A DNA stretch of 64,000 nucleotides from QHXQ01 sp963788965 (lineage in GTDB: Bacteria > Acidobacteriota > Blastocatellia > Pyrinomonadales > Pyrinomonadaceae), in assembly GCA_963788965.1 (NCBI GenBank), contig CAWBIK010000005.1:868001-932000 (forward strand), given 5' to 3'. The translations under genes were made by a program, and so were the position numbers. Numbering within the stretch: position 1 is the first letter of the stretch; every line of letters begins with the position of its first letter. Of the stretch, positions 48,223 through 55,601 are shown piece after piece. The notes under the pieces were generated by a model. The model did no database searches. It saw only the letters and a list, made by a program, of their open reading frames with translations, and was not told the origin of the DNA.

Positions 48223-48528
48223 GTGAACAATGACGAACTGTTTGAACCTTACGAGCAACTGATCCAGATCGAGGTGCTGGGCCGCCGCGTCGAAGTGCCG
48301 GAGAACAACCGGCTGCTGCGCTGCTTTCAATTCCTCTCAATGCGCTCGATCTCATACGGCGACTTCTGCTGGAACGGCGACTGCACCAACTGCCAGTTCT
48401 GGTATCGTGAGCCGGACGCGGCCGATCCAACCGACAAGACCGCGCTCGCCTGCCGCTTCCGCGTCCGCGCCGGCCTATGCATCACCCGCCTCAACGCCTG
48501 CGTCCAACTCGACGGCATCAATAAATAA
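48223..48528 (+). CDS. small 2Fe-2S-type iron-sulfur protein
   Basis: A 101-aa protein, GTG start at 48223. A beta-grasp-like opening (LIQIEVLGRRVEVPENNRLL) is followed by a cysteine group (FCWNGDCTNCQFWY) and two more cysteines (ALACRFRV, LCITRLNACV); the C-x4-C-x2-C core is the layout of 2Fe-2S ferredoxin-like domains. Partner enzyme unknown; the following genes are flavin enzymes. Confidence 0.7.
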   Translation: MNNDELFEPYEQLIQIEVLGRRVEVPENNRLLRCFQFLSMRSISYGDFCWNGDCTNCQFWYREPDAADPTDKTALACRFRVRAGLCITRLNACVQLDGINK

Positions 48529-48529
48529 A

Positions 48530-48596
48530 CGATGAACGATGACTGATGACTGATGACTGATGACTGATGAATAGCTGCTTATTCATCAATCATCCT
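48530..48596. repeat. intergenic palindromic repeat with tandem GACTGAT units
   Basis: Starts 2 bp after the 2Fe-2S stop codon: GATGAACGATGACTGATGACTG with four tandem GATGACT units, then GATGAATAGC and GCTTATTCATCAATCATC as the complementary side. Confidence 0.75.
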
Positions 48597-48835
48597 GCCG
48601 CCTTTCCTTTCAAGCCTGCTGTCGTTCTGCTGGCCGCGCGTAAGCTGGAATCACATACGCCTTTGGTCTATCCTTCCCTTATGCGCTTTGAATCACTTGC
48701 CGTGCAGCCGGCGACGAACACGGCCGCTCAAGCTGTTTAACTAATGGCCGATTGGGACGAACGTTATAGTCGCGGCTTCTGTGTTATGCTCGCGGGCCTA
48801 ATCAAGCTCAGCATAAATTTTTCGGAGACTCAGTC

Positions 48836-49315
48836 GTGCCGGTTGATAAAATCCAATTCCGCACGGCGCTCAGCCGCTTCGCCAGCGGCGTGACGGTCGT
48901 GACGACGCAGGACGCAGAACAGCATCCTGTCGGCATCACCGTCAGCGCCTTCTGTTCCGTGTCGCTTGAGCCGCCGCTCGTGCTCGTCTGCATTGACCGC
49001 GATGCGTATCATCACAATGATTTCCAGACAAGCGGCGTCTTCGTCGTCAACATACTCGCGGCCGATCAGGAACATCTCTCGCGCATCTTTGCCTCGCGCG
49101 AGCCGGACAAGTTTGCGGACGTCGCTTACACGCGCGGGCTGGCGGACGTGCCCGTGCTTGCCGGCGCGCTCGCGTCGCTTGAGTGTCGCATCCGCCACGC
49201 CTACGAAGGCGGCGACCACACCATCTTCGTCGGCGAAGTCGAACACACCACCGTGCGCGAAGACGGCCACCCACTCGTCTATTATCGCGGCGGTTACGCG
49301 GGCTTGGAGCAGTAG
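48836..49315 (+). CDS. flavin reductase family protein (FMN-binding split barrel)
   Basis: NAD(P)H:flavin oxidoreductase-like protein, 159 aa. Hallmarks: FRTALSRFASGVTVVTTQD, VGITVSAFCSVSLEPPLVLV, FQTSGVFVVNILAADQEHLS and the C-terminal HTIFVGEVEHTTVREDGHPL with YYRGGY. It supplies reduced flavin to a monooxygenase in characterised relatives. The GTG start follows GGAG. It is 15 bp upstream of a TrxB-like flavoprotein, so the two may form one redox unit. Confidence 0.88.
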   Translation: MPVDKIQFRTALSRFASGVTVVTTQDAEQHPVGITVSAFCSVSLEPPLVLVCIDRDAYHHNDFQTSGVFVVNILAADQEHLSRIFASREPDKFADVAYTRGLADVPVLAGALASLECRIRHAYEGGDHTIFVGEVEHTTVREDGHPLVYYRGGYAGLEQ

Positions 49316-49330
49316 GCAGGCTGCTCGACC

Positions 49331-50254
49331 ATGCATGACGTGATCATTATCGGCGCGGGGCCGGCCGGTTTGTCTGCCGCGTTGTGGTGCGACGAGTTGG
49401 GGCTGGACACGTTGTTGCTCGAAGCCGCGAGCGAGCCGGGCGGGCAACTCTTGCACGTCTATAACCCGATTGCCAACTATCTCGGCGTGCAGGCGACGCA
49501 CGGGCGCGCTCTGCGCGATCAGTTTGCGGCGCAGATTGAGGACGCGGAGTTTGATCTGTGGACCGATGTTGAGATCGAGCGGGTTGAACTGTCGGCGCGG
49601 CGTGTTGGTTTGCGTAGCGGCGAGCAGTTGCAAGCGATCTGTTTGATCTTGGCGACGGGTGTGCGGCGGCGCACGCTCGGCGTCGAAGGCGAAACGGAGT
49701 TGGCGGGGCGCGGCGTGTTGGCGTCGGGCGTGCGCGACCGCGATAGTGTGGCGGGCATGGACGTGTGCATCGTCGGCGGCGGCGATGCGGCGGCCGAGAA
49801 CGCGCTGCTGCTCGCCGAAGTCTGCCCGACGGTTACGCTCGTGCATCGCGGCGCAAGTTTGCGCGCGCGCGCGGAGTTCGTTGAACGTTTGCGCGGCGAG
49901 CATTGCATCACGATCTTTACCGAGGCGGAAGTGCGGCGCATCATCGGCACTGAGCGCGTCGAGGCGGTCGAGATCATGCGGCGCGGCGCGATCAAACCTT
50001 TTCAGATGGCCGTGGGCGGCGTGCTCATACGCATCGGCGTCGCGCCGAACACGGAGTTGTTTAGTGAACAACTAAGCACGGACGAGCGCGGTTATATCGT
50101 CGTCAACAGTGAACAGGAAACGAGCCTCGCCAACGTCTTCGCCATCGGCGACGTATCCAACCCGCGCGCGCCGACCATCGCAGGCGCAACCGGCGCAGGC
50201 GCGACCGCTGCCAAAGTTATCGCCGCCCGCTTGAGCGGTAGCAAGGGAAGTTGA
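49331..50254 (+). CDS. thioredoxin reductase-like FAD/NAD(P) oxidoreductase lacking the CxxC
   Basis: Two-dinucleotide-domain flavoprotein, 307 aa: FAD motif DVIIIGAGPAGLSAALWCDE, LLLEAASEPGGQLLHVYNPI, NAD(P) motif VCIVGGGDAAAENALLLAE, and C-terminal VFAIGDVSNPRAPTIAGATG. Thioredoxin reductases carry CATC before the NADP domain; here that place reads GVLASGVRDRDS, so the redox disulfide is absent. This makes a ferredoxin/flavodoxin-NADP reductase-like role likelier. Coupled to the flavin reductase gene upstream. Confidence 0.88.
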   Translation: MHDVIIIGAGPAGLSAALWCDELGLDTLLLEAASEPGGQLLHVYNPIANYLGVQATHGRALRDQFAAQIEDAEFDLWTDVEIERVELSARRVGLRSGEQLQAICLILATGVRRRTLGVEGETELAGRGVLASGVRDRDSVAGMDVCIVGGGDAAAENALLLAEVCPTVTLVHRGASLRARAEFVERLRGEHCITIFTEAEVRRIIGTERVEAVEIMRRGAIKPFQMAVGGVLIRIGVAPNTELFSEQLSTDERGYIVVNSEQETSLANVFAIGDVSNPRAPTIAGATGAGATAAKVIAARLSGSKGS

Positions 50255-50276
50255 TTGTCAGTGTATGTGTGAATGA

Positions 50277-50335
50277 TTAACCACGAAGACACAAAGACTC
50301 AAAGTTCTATTGTGTCATCGTGTCTTTGTGGTTAA
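50277..50335. repeat. intergenic palindromic repeat, AACCACGAAGACACAAAG family
   Basis: Left TTAACCACGAAGACACAAAGA and right TCTTTGTGGTTAA/ATCGTGTCTTTG words are near reverse complements around TTCTATTG. It follows the flavoprotein stop codon by 22 bp. Confidence 0.8.
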
Positions 50336-50382
50336 AGAAATTTTTATACTGACTGTTGACTACTGACTAACGGCTACTTCTG

Positions 50383-50388
50383 TATAAT
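50383..50388 (+). promoter_or_regulatory. possible -10 element for the DUF309 gene
   Basis: A perfect TATAAT lies 7 bp before ATG 50396; a TTGACT is 21 bp further upstream, too far for a standard pair. If the -10 is real, transcription would begin at or one base before the ATG, giving a leaderless mRNA, which would also favour 50396 over 50387. Confidence 0.3.
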
Positions 50389-50395
50389 GCTCGCA

Positions 50396-50836
50396 ATGGC
50401 AGACACAGAGGTCGAACGAGCGGCGTACACAGAGGCGCACGCGGCCGCGTATCCGGTCGAGTATATGGCCGGCATTGATCTGTATAACGCGGGCGAGTTT
50501 CATGCGGCGCACGATGCTTGGGAAGATCGCTGGCGCGACGACGCGGGGCCGCGCGAGAAGTTGTTCTTGCAGGCGTTGATTCAATCGGCGGTCGCGTTTC
50601 ATCATCTTGAGATCGGGCGACCGGGCGCGGCGCGGCGCATGTACCAGATGGCGACGGAGAAGTTTGCGCGGCTCGGCACGGCGCGGTTCATGTCGCTCGA
50701 CCTCGTTGACTATCAGGCGCAACTTGATCGCGCGCTCGCGTGGTTGTTATCCGTGCCCGACCCGCGCGAGTTGACGCCACCGGAAATCACGCCACCTGTC
50801 ATCCGGCTCGGGCCGGAAGTCATGGAGTACGATTAA
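50396..50836 (+). CDS. DUF309-family protein
   Basis: Small helical protein, 146 aa. The DUF309 core is visible: IDLYNAGEFHAAHDAWEDRW, then REKLFLQALIQSAVAFHHLE and GRPGAARRMYQMATEKFARL. Function unknown; some members are linked to nucleotide or DNA metabolism by context only. ATG 50396 is preferred to 50387. Its stop codon overlaps the next start (TAATG). Confidence 0.9.
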   Translation: MADTEVERAAYTEAHAAAYPVEYMAGIDLYNAGEFHAAHDAWEDRWRDDAGPREKLFLQALIQSAVAFHHLEIGRPGAARRMYQMATEKFARLGTARFMSLDLVDYQAQLDRALAWLLSVPDPRELTPPEITPPVIRLGPEVMEYD

Positions 50837-51390
50837 TGAGCGTCGAATTTAGAGAGACGCAGCCGGGCATCGCGTTGCCGACAAAACAAGCACGCACGCG
50901 CGCCGAGTTAGGCTTAACGATCTTGCAGGATGTGCGCTTGCTGCTCATCGCCGTGTGGTTGGGCGCGGCCGTCTTCTTTAGTATCGCGGTCGCGCCGAGC
51001 GCGTTCGCCGTGCTGCCCGCGCGCGAGTTGGCCGGCAACGTCGTCAATCGCACGCTCGGCATCTTGAACAGCATCGGTTTGACGATCAGCCTGTTCTTGT
51101 TGACGACCGCATACATCGGCCGGGCCGCCTTGAGCCGACGCGCGCGCGTGCTTGAGACAGCGGCGCTCGCCATCGTCGCGCTGACGACGTTTGTGGGGCA
51201 GTGGGTGATCGGCGCGCGTCTCAGCGCGTTGCGGGCCGCGATGGGACGACCCATTGATGAGTTGGCCGCAAACGATCCGTTGCGCGTCGCCTTCAATAGT
51301 CTGCATGGTTATTCAGTTTTAGTCTTACTGGTCGGCATGATCGCCGCGATGGTCGCGTTGCTCGTCATCGCGCGGCGACGCGTGAAGTGA
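50836..51390 (+). CDS. DUF4149-like four-helix membrane protein
   Basis: A 184-aa membrane protein with four hydrophobic segments: LLLIAVWLGAAVFFSIAVAP, LNSIGLTISLFLLTTAYIG, LETAALAIVALTTFVGQWVI and YSVLVLLVGMIAAMVALLVI. The VWLGAAVFFSIAVAPSAF start and the DELAANDPLRVAFNSLHGYS loop resemble DUF4149 (TMEM205-like) proteins. Role unknown. Translationally coupled to the DUF309 gene. Confidence 0.8.
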   Translation: MSVEFRETQPGIALPTKQARTRAELGLTILQDVRLLLIAVWLGAAVFFSIAVAPSAFAVLPARELAGNVVNRTLGILNSIGLTISLFLLTTAYIGRAALSRRARVLETAALAIVALTTFVGQWVIGARLSALRAAMGRPIDELAANDPLRVAFNSLHGYSVLVLLVGMIAAMVALLVIARRRVK

Positions 51391-51428
51391 AGATAAAATT
51401 TTCGACGGCGTAAAGTAAGGGGACGGAC

Positions 51429-52238
51429 GTGGACACGATTGAGCGAATCGACGACTGGCGCGAGAGCTACAAACGTTGGCAGCGCATCAACGAACTGCGC
51501 GACGACGACGTGGGCGAAGATTACCCGTGGGTCGAGAACAAGCGCGCGCCGTTTCAACCGCTGCGCCGCGCGCTGCCGATGCTCAACCTCGGCCTGATCA
51601 CTTCGGCCGGCGCATACATCGACGGCACAGAGCCGTTCGACACGACGCTGGCGGACGGCGACACGAGCTTCCGCGAACTGCCCGTCGAGATCGAGGCGGA
51701 GGATTTGCGTTGGGCCGCGCGCGGCTACGATCCGGCGGCGGTTACGCAGGATATGAACGCGCAAATCCCGCTCGCGCGCCTATTCGAGTTCGAGGGCAAC
51801 GGCATCATCGGCCAGTTGAACCCGGTCTTTTGGAGTCTCTGCGGTTTCATCCCACACGCGGCGCGCTTCGTGCGCAACACTGTGCCGCTACTGGTCGAGC
51901 GCGTCAGGCGCTACGAAGTGCAGGCGGTGCTGCTTATCCCGGCCTCGCGCCTGTGTCATCAGACGATGGCGCTGACGGCGCGCGCGCTCGAAGCGTCGGG
52001 CGTGGCGACGATGATGCTTGTGGTCGAGCGCGAGATCGCGGAGCAGGTGCGCCCGCCGCGCGGCGGCTACTACGCGGGCAAACTCGGCAGCGTCGTGGGC
52101 GGGGCGAACTGGCCCGAACACCAGCGGCGTGTGCTTGACGAAGCCTTGCGCCTGCTTGAACCGATGGATCAACCTGTCATCCGCAACCTCGTCGTGCAAC
52201 TAGAATCGGACGTGGAGAAAGAACGCGGCGAAAGGTGA
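51429..52238 (+). CDS. GrdB/PrdB-like (glycine/proline reductase B family) protein without selenocysteine
   Basis: A 269-aa soluble protein resembling the catalytic-subunit family of glycine, betaine, sarcosine and proline reductases: LGLITSAGAYIDGTEPFDTT, LADGDTSFRELPVEIEAEDL, FEGNGIIGQLNPVFWSLCGF and VQAVLLIPASRLCHQTMALT. True reductases have Sec or Cys in the last motif as UxxC or similar; here only one cysteine (CHQT) remains, so this is a non-selenocysteine homologue of unknown reaction. Such homologues occur in aerobic bacteria. Next gene: asparaginase II. Confidence 0.65.
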   Translation: MDTIERIDDWRESYKRWQRINELRDDDVGEDYPWVENKRAPFQPLRRALPMLNLGLITSAGAYIDGTEPFDTTLADGDTSFRELPVEIEAEDLRWAARGYDPAAVTQDMNAQIPLARLFEFEGNGIIGQLNPVFWSLCGFIPHAARFVRNTVPLLVERVRRYEVQAVLLIPASRLCHQTMALTARALEASGVATMMLVVEREIAEQVRPPRGGYYAGKLGSVVGGANWPEHQRRVLDEALRLLEPMDQPVIRNLVVQLESDVEKERGER

Positions 52239-52368
52239 TAAGGCAGTAACAATGGCAGTAGACGGTAGGCAGAAACAGCGCGTGGTGAAAATGTAGGCGC
52301 AGGGCTTGTCCTTAAACAAGTTAAGAGTTAAATGAGTCAAGCGAAGCGAGAGTCAAACGGCGCAGCCT

Positions 52369-53403
52369 GTGCCGCTGGTGGAGGTGCGGCGCGGGGGCGT
52401 GGTGGAGTCGCGGCATCGTGGGCATGTGGTCGCCGTCGAGCCGGGCGGGCAGTTGGTCGCGGAGTTGGGCGCGCCGGAGATGGTGACGTTTCTGCGTTCG
52501 TCGGCGAAGCCGTTTCAGGCGTTGCCACTCGTTGCATCGGGCGCGGCGGCGCGCTTCGGCTTTACGGACGACGAGATTGCTATCGCGTGCGGCTCGCATA
52601 GCGGCGAGCCGTTGCATGAAGCGACGGTCGCGGGCATGCTCCGCAAAATCGGGCTTGATGAAAGCGCGCTGAAGTGCGGCATACACGAGCCGTTCAACGT
52701 CAAGGTCGCGCACGCGATGCGCGAGCACAGCGAGCCGTTCCGCGTCCTGCAAAACAACTGCTCCGGCAAGCACGCGGGGCTGCTCGCGCTGGCCCTACAC
52801 CTCGGCGCACCCGTCGAGACTTACGACGAGTTTGATCATCCTGTGCAACAGGCCATCGCACGCACGGTCGCAGAGTTTGCCGACGTGCCGCTGGCCGAGT
52901 TGGCGGTTGGCATTGACGGCTGCGGCGTGCCGGTCTTTGGTCTGCCGGTGCGCGCGATGGCGTTGATGTATGCGCGCCTCGTCGCGCCGCCCGTTGAGTT
53001 CGGCGCAGATGTGCGGGCCGCGTGCGCGCGGATCGTGCAGGCGGTGACGACGCATCCGGAGTTGGTCGGCGGCGCGGGCGAACGTCTGGACACGGAAGTC
53101 ATGCGGGCGACGCGCGGCCGGGTCGTGTCGAAGATCGGCGCAGAGGGCGTCTACACGGCGGGCGTGCGTCCTTCGGACGAGTGGCCGCGCGGCTTGGGCC
53201 TCGCGCTCAAGATCGAGGACGGCGAGAATCTGCGCGCCCGCCCGACGGTCGTGGTCGAAGCCTTGCGCCAACTCGGCGTGCTGGACGCGGCGGCGAGCGC
53301 GGCGCTCATGCCTTATGCCCGCTTCGACGTGCGTAATAATCGCGGCGAGTTGGTGGGCGAAGTGTGCGCGTCGTTCAGGCTCGAAAAAAAATTTGCGGCG
53401 TAA
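52369..53403 (+). CDS. L-asparaginase II family (Rhizobium etli type)
   Basis: Amidohydrolase of the asparaginase_II family, 344 aa, unrelated to E. coli AnsA/AnsB. Family blocks: VEVRRGGVVESRHRGHVVAV, FLRSSAKPFQALPLVASGAA, IAIACGSHSGEPLHEATVAG, LQNNCSGKHAGLLALALHLG, VGIDGCGVPVFGLPVRAMA and HPELVGGAGERLDTEVMRAT. The conserved serine/lysine pairs (RSSAKP, CSGKHAG) are present. GTG start. A fragment of a CAGTAGGC-type repeat (52240-52280) precedes it. Confidence 0.93.
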   Translation: MPLVEVRRGGVVESRHRGHVVAVEPGGQLVAELGAPEMVTFLRSSAKPFQALPLVASGAAARFGFTDDEIAIACGSHSGEPLHEATVAGMLRKIGLDESALKCGIHEPFNVKVAHAMREHSEPFRVLQNNCSGKHAGLLALALHLGAPVETYDEFDHPVQQAIARTVAEFADVPLAELAVGIDGCGVPVFGLPVRAMALMYARLVAPPVEFGADVRAACARIVQAVTTHPELVGGAGERLDTEVMRATRGRVVSKIGAEGVYTAGVRPSDEWPRGLGLALKIEDGENLRARPTVVVEALRQLGVLDAAASAALMPYARFDVRNNRGELVGEVCASFRLEKKFAA

Positions 53404-53628
53404 CAGTACATGCGAATAAAAGATTTGAGCTATAACACCCGGTTTCGGGCTGAAAAGCGCATGAAAATAGTTCAAGCGTACACATGGTTAGTATTAAAAG
53501 CGTGCGGTTTTAATTGATGGCTGAGAACAGTAGCGGTGTTTATAGTTGGCGGGCTGAAGGAGTCAGACCCGCATTTTTATTGTCTTAGGCGCAGCGGATG
53601 AAAGCTGTATGGAGTCGCTTGCTTATTT
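53404..53628. other. non-coding spacer upstream of a sigma-54 promoter
   Basis: No plausible gene on either strand and clearly lower G+C than its surroundings. Being 225 bp directly upstream of the sigma-54 match, it is where an enhancer-binding protein would sit; I see no clean inverted repeat to name as the site. Confidence 0.4.
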
Positions 53629-53644
53629 TGGCATGGTCGTTGCT
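53629..53644 (+). promoter_or_regulatory. sigma-54 (RpoN) promoter
   Basis: TGGCATGGTCGTTGCT matches the consensus TGGCAYRNNNNTTGCW at every fixed position, with the -24 GG (53630-53631) and the -12 GC (53642-53643) separated by exactly 10 bp. Transcription should begin near 53655, in front of the structured RNA. Confidence 0.7.
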
Positions 53645-53654
53645 AAAACTGGAA

Positions 53655-53980
53655 TTGGTTAAAATTGACAAGGGTAGATAGCGTTATCGGGTCAGGCTCG
53701 GAGACAGCAGCGAGTGAAGGCTTTGGGGGAGGTCTTCTCTCATCGTTCACGGCGACTCTTTGGGGGAACGGGGTCGCTCGCGGGCAGGCTGTTAAAGGGC
53801 AAAACAATTGCCGGGTTGCTGGTTCGTATCTGTAGAGGCTTTGGGGGAACCTCGCAGGTTGTCCAGCAACCCGCAAGTGTTTATAGATCAAGTTAGATCG
53901 GAATCATTCAGGCTTTTCGAACCTGAGGGTGGAACGAAAAAGCGCGCGGCAGTGACAGCCACTGCCGCGCGCTTTTTTCT
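53655..53980 (+). ncRNA. structured non-coding RNA with three identical G-rich loops
   Basis: No reading frame with a start and family likeness covers this stretch, yet it folds well. Hairpin A: 53712-53719 with 53734-53741. Hairpin B: 53752-53758 with 53771-53777. Hairpin C: 53835-53838 with 53850-53853, carried on CTG/CAG and on an 11-bp stem (53812-53822 with 53863-53873). The same word CTTTGGGGGA sits in the apical loop of A, B and C (53721, 53758, 53839). TCAGG/CCTGA (53909-53927 region) forms another hairpin before the terminator. A sigma-54 promoter lies at the 5' side. I cannot match it to a known RNA family; a regulator-titrating small RNA is the simplest model. Confidence 0.65.
53937..53980 (+). 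terminator. strong intrinsic terminator of the ncRNA
   Basis: A perfect 14-bp stem (53941-53954 with 53960-53973, AGCGCGCGGCAGTG) with loop ACAGC is followed by six T residues; AAAAA precedes it, so it may also work in the other direction. Confidence 0.93.
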
Positions 53981-54021
53981 TTGCTCACAGTCTGACCATC
54001 AGCTACAAAAGGAGTAAGAAA

Positions 54022-54255
54022 ATGGGGTGGAGTTCCTACTTAGAAAACATCACGGAGCGACGCAATGAACAACTTCTCTCTAGTGGACGATCACAACAGA
54101 TCACAAGTTCCCACTACGGAGGAGATATCGTTACCTCAAACACTGGGCAGAGAAGATTTGAACTCAGGCATGGACTACTCGTTTCATGCCGACAGTGCGG
54201 AGTCAAGGTCAAATCCAAAAACCTTGGAAGGCACGTTAGAAGGTGGCATAGATAG
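54022..54255 (+). CDS. small C2H2 zinc-finger-like protein (77 aa)
   Basis: Starts 18 bp after a clear AAAAGGAG ribosome site, 40 bp past the ncRNA terminator. The C-terminal 21 residues form a C2H2 knuckle: CRQCGVKVKSKNLGRHVRRW then H, that is C-x2-C-x11-H-x4-H. The first 55 residues are polar and unfamiliar. Such fingers occur in bacteria in short proteins that bind nucleic acid or protein. An overlapping frame at 54065-54313 is less convincing. Confidence 0.65.
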   Translation: MGWSSYLENITERRNEQLLSSGRSQQITSSHYGGDIVTSNTGQRRFELRHGLLVSCRQCGVKVKSKNLGRHVRRWHR

Positions 54256-54334
54256 CAGCGTCTCAGGTGAGCGCGGAATATGCTCTCGCGCTGACCTATC
54301 AAGAGAATCCTAAGTATAGAGCCTTTATCTATTA

Positions 54335-55492
54335 CTATAGGCGGCAGCAAACGCTGGGCTGTTTCTGGTGCGGTAACTCGTCAAGGTTCAGGCGCATCAT
54401 GCCGCCCGCGTCCGTGTATTGTTCGTTGAGCGCGACGCGTGCGCGCCGCCGCATGAAGACGACGCCGCCCACCAGCCCGCCGATGCCGAGGCACAACAGG
54501 ATCGCCAGCCCCGTCGCCTTCACCGTGTTGAGGATGAGGCTACCCGACATGTTGATCCAGTAACGGTTGGCGCGCTCGATCCTATGCGGGTCTTCGCCGA
54601 GCCACTGCACGACCTTGTCATACTGAACTTGCCCGATCAACTGCGCCGCCGCCTGCTCGTTCGGCGCGTCGAACACGAAGACAACATAGTTGCCCACGCG
54701 CCGGTAAGCGGTCGGCACGCGCTGTCCCTGCGCGCGTAACTCCGCGATGCGCTGCCCGACGCGCGCGTCCGTCTCAGTGGCAAACTGCGGCGTCTGAAAT
54801 TCGACGATCACGAGTTGCCCTTGGTCATATTTGGCCGTGACCGCTTCCGTCCCGCCCGCGAATGAAACGGCATCCAGCACTGGCTGATCGCGCACCTCGT
54901 CTTGCAGCCCGCGCAGACTGACCGCATAGACCGCGCGCGCCTGCGCCGTCTCCTGCTCTGGCAAGTGCCCGACGAGCGGCGGGATTTCGCCCGTGCCTTG
55001 ATCGAGCGTGGCGGCTAAGCTGCGGGCGAAGTCTAACAACGCTGCTTCGGGCGACGTGGGCGCGGCGGCGATTGTGACCACGACCGGGCCTTTGTGAAAG
55101 TCGAGTCGGCTCGCAGAGGTGAAGGCGGTCGTGCCCGGATTAGTTAAGCCTACCGTTTTTATCTCGCTTGTCGTCCGGCGCAGTTCCGTCAGCAGCGCGT
55201 AGGCGTGCGCGTCGGAGCGCGTCTGGACGATACGCACCCAGAACTTCTCGCCGTTGGCGGCGACGTATGGGCGGCTGGCGCTCGACGTGACGCCGAAGTC
55301 CTCTGCCTTGATCTGTTGAATAAAGATGGCCGGGCGCGGCTCGGCGGCTTTGCCTTGCGCCGTGGCTGTGCCAACTTTGTCGGGCAGCAGCTTGGCCGCT
55401 TCTGCCAATGATCCACCGGCAAGGACCGACACCGAAGCCGATAATAAAAGGACGCTAACGAAAAACAATTTGAAGCTGCGTGAGACGCGCAT
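54335..55492 (-). CDS. exported DUF6599-like protein with C-terminal membrane anchor
   Basis: A 385-aa protein: signal peptide (LFFVSVLLLSASVSVLAGG), a long extracytoplasmic domain (FGVTSSASRPYVAANGEKFW, then VRIVQTRSDAHAYALLTELR and AVYAVSLRGLQDEVRDQPVL) and one C-terminal membrane span (TGLAILLCLGIGGLVGGVVF) with a basic cytoplasmic stop-transfer. The layout is like DUF6599 proteins of Acidobacteriota (recalled, not searched). ATG 55492 is used because GAGGAG lies just upstream; function unknown. Confidence 0.75.
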   Translation of the reverse strand: MRVSRSFKLFFVSVLLLSASVSVLAGGSLAEAAKLLPDKVGTATAQGKAAEPRPAIFIQQIKAEDFGVTSSASRPYVAANGEKFWVRIVQTRSDAHAYALLTELRRTTSEIKTVGLTNPGTTAFTSASRLDFHKGPVVVTIAAAPTSPEAALLDFARSLAATLDQGTGEIPPLVGHLPEQETAQARAVYAVSLRGLQDEVRDQPVLDAVSFAGGTEAVTAKYDQGQLVIVEFQTPQFATETDARVGQRIAELRAQGQRVPTAYRRVGNYVVFVFDAPNEQAAAQLIGQVQYDKVVQWLGEDPHRIERANRYWINMSGSLILNTVKATGLAILLCLGIGGLVGGVVFMRRRARVALNEQYTDAGGMMRLNLDELPHQKQPSVCCRL

Positions 55493-55601
55493 AAAACTCC
55501 TCGCTCTTGAACCGCACACACTTTAGGCGACTCGTAATACGAACGGTTTGATGTCTGCTGTCGGGAAGTAGTTCCAGATAATTTTAGCCGGCCCGTGTGC
55601 G

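Noticed and set aside
53665..53690. Sigma-70 promoter from the TTGACA at 53665
   Set aside because: No acceptable -10 at 16-18 bp; the sigma-54 match just upstream is far better.
53643..53891. Minus-strand 82-aa ORF across the ncRNA
   Set aside because: No family likeness or ribosome site, and it runs through the hairpins; explained by the RNA structure.
54065..54313. Second small ORF overlapping the zinc-finger gene
   Set aside because: Weaker ribosome site, no recognisable motif, low complexity of composition; the overlapping frame at 54022 has both.
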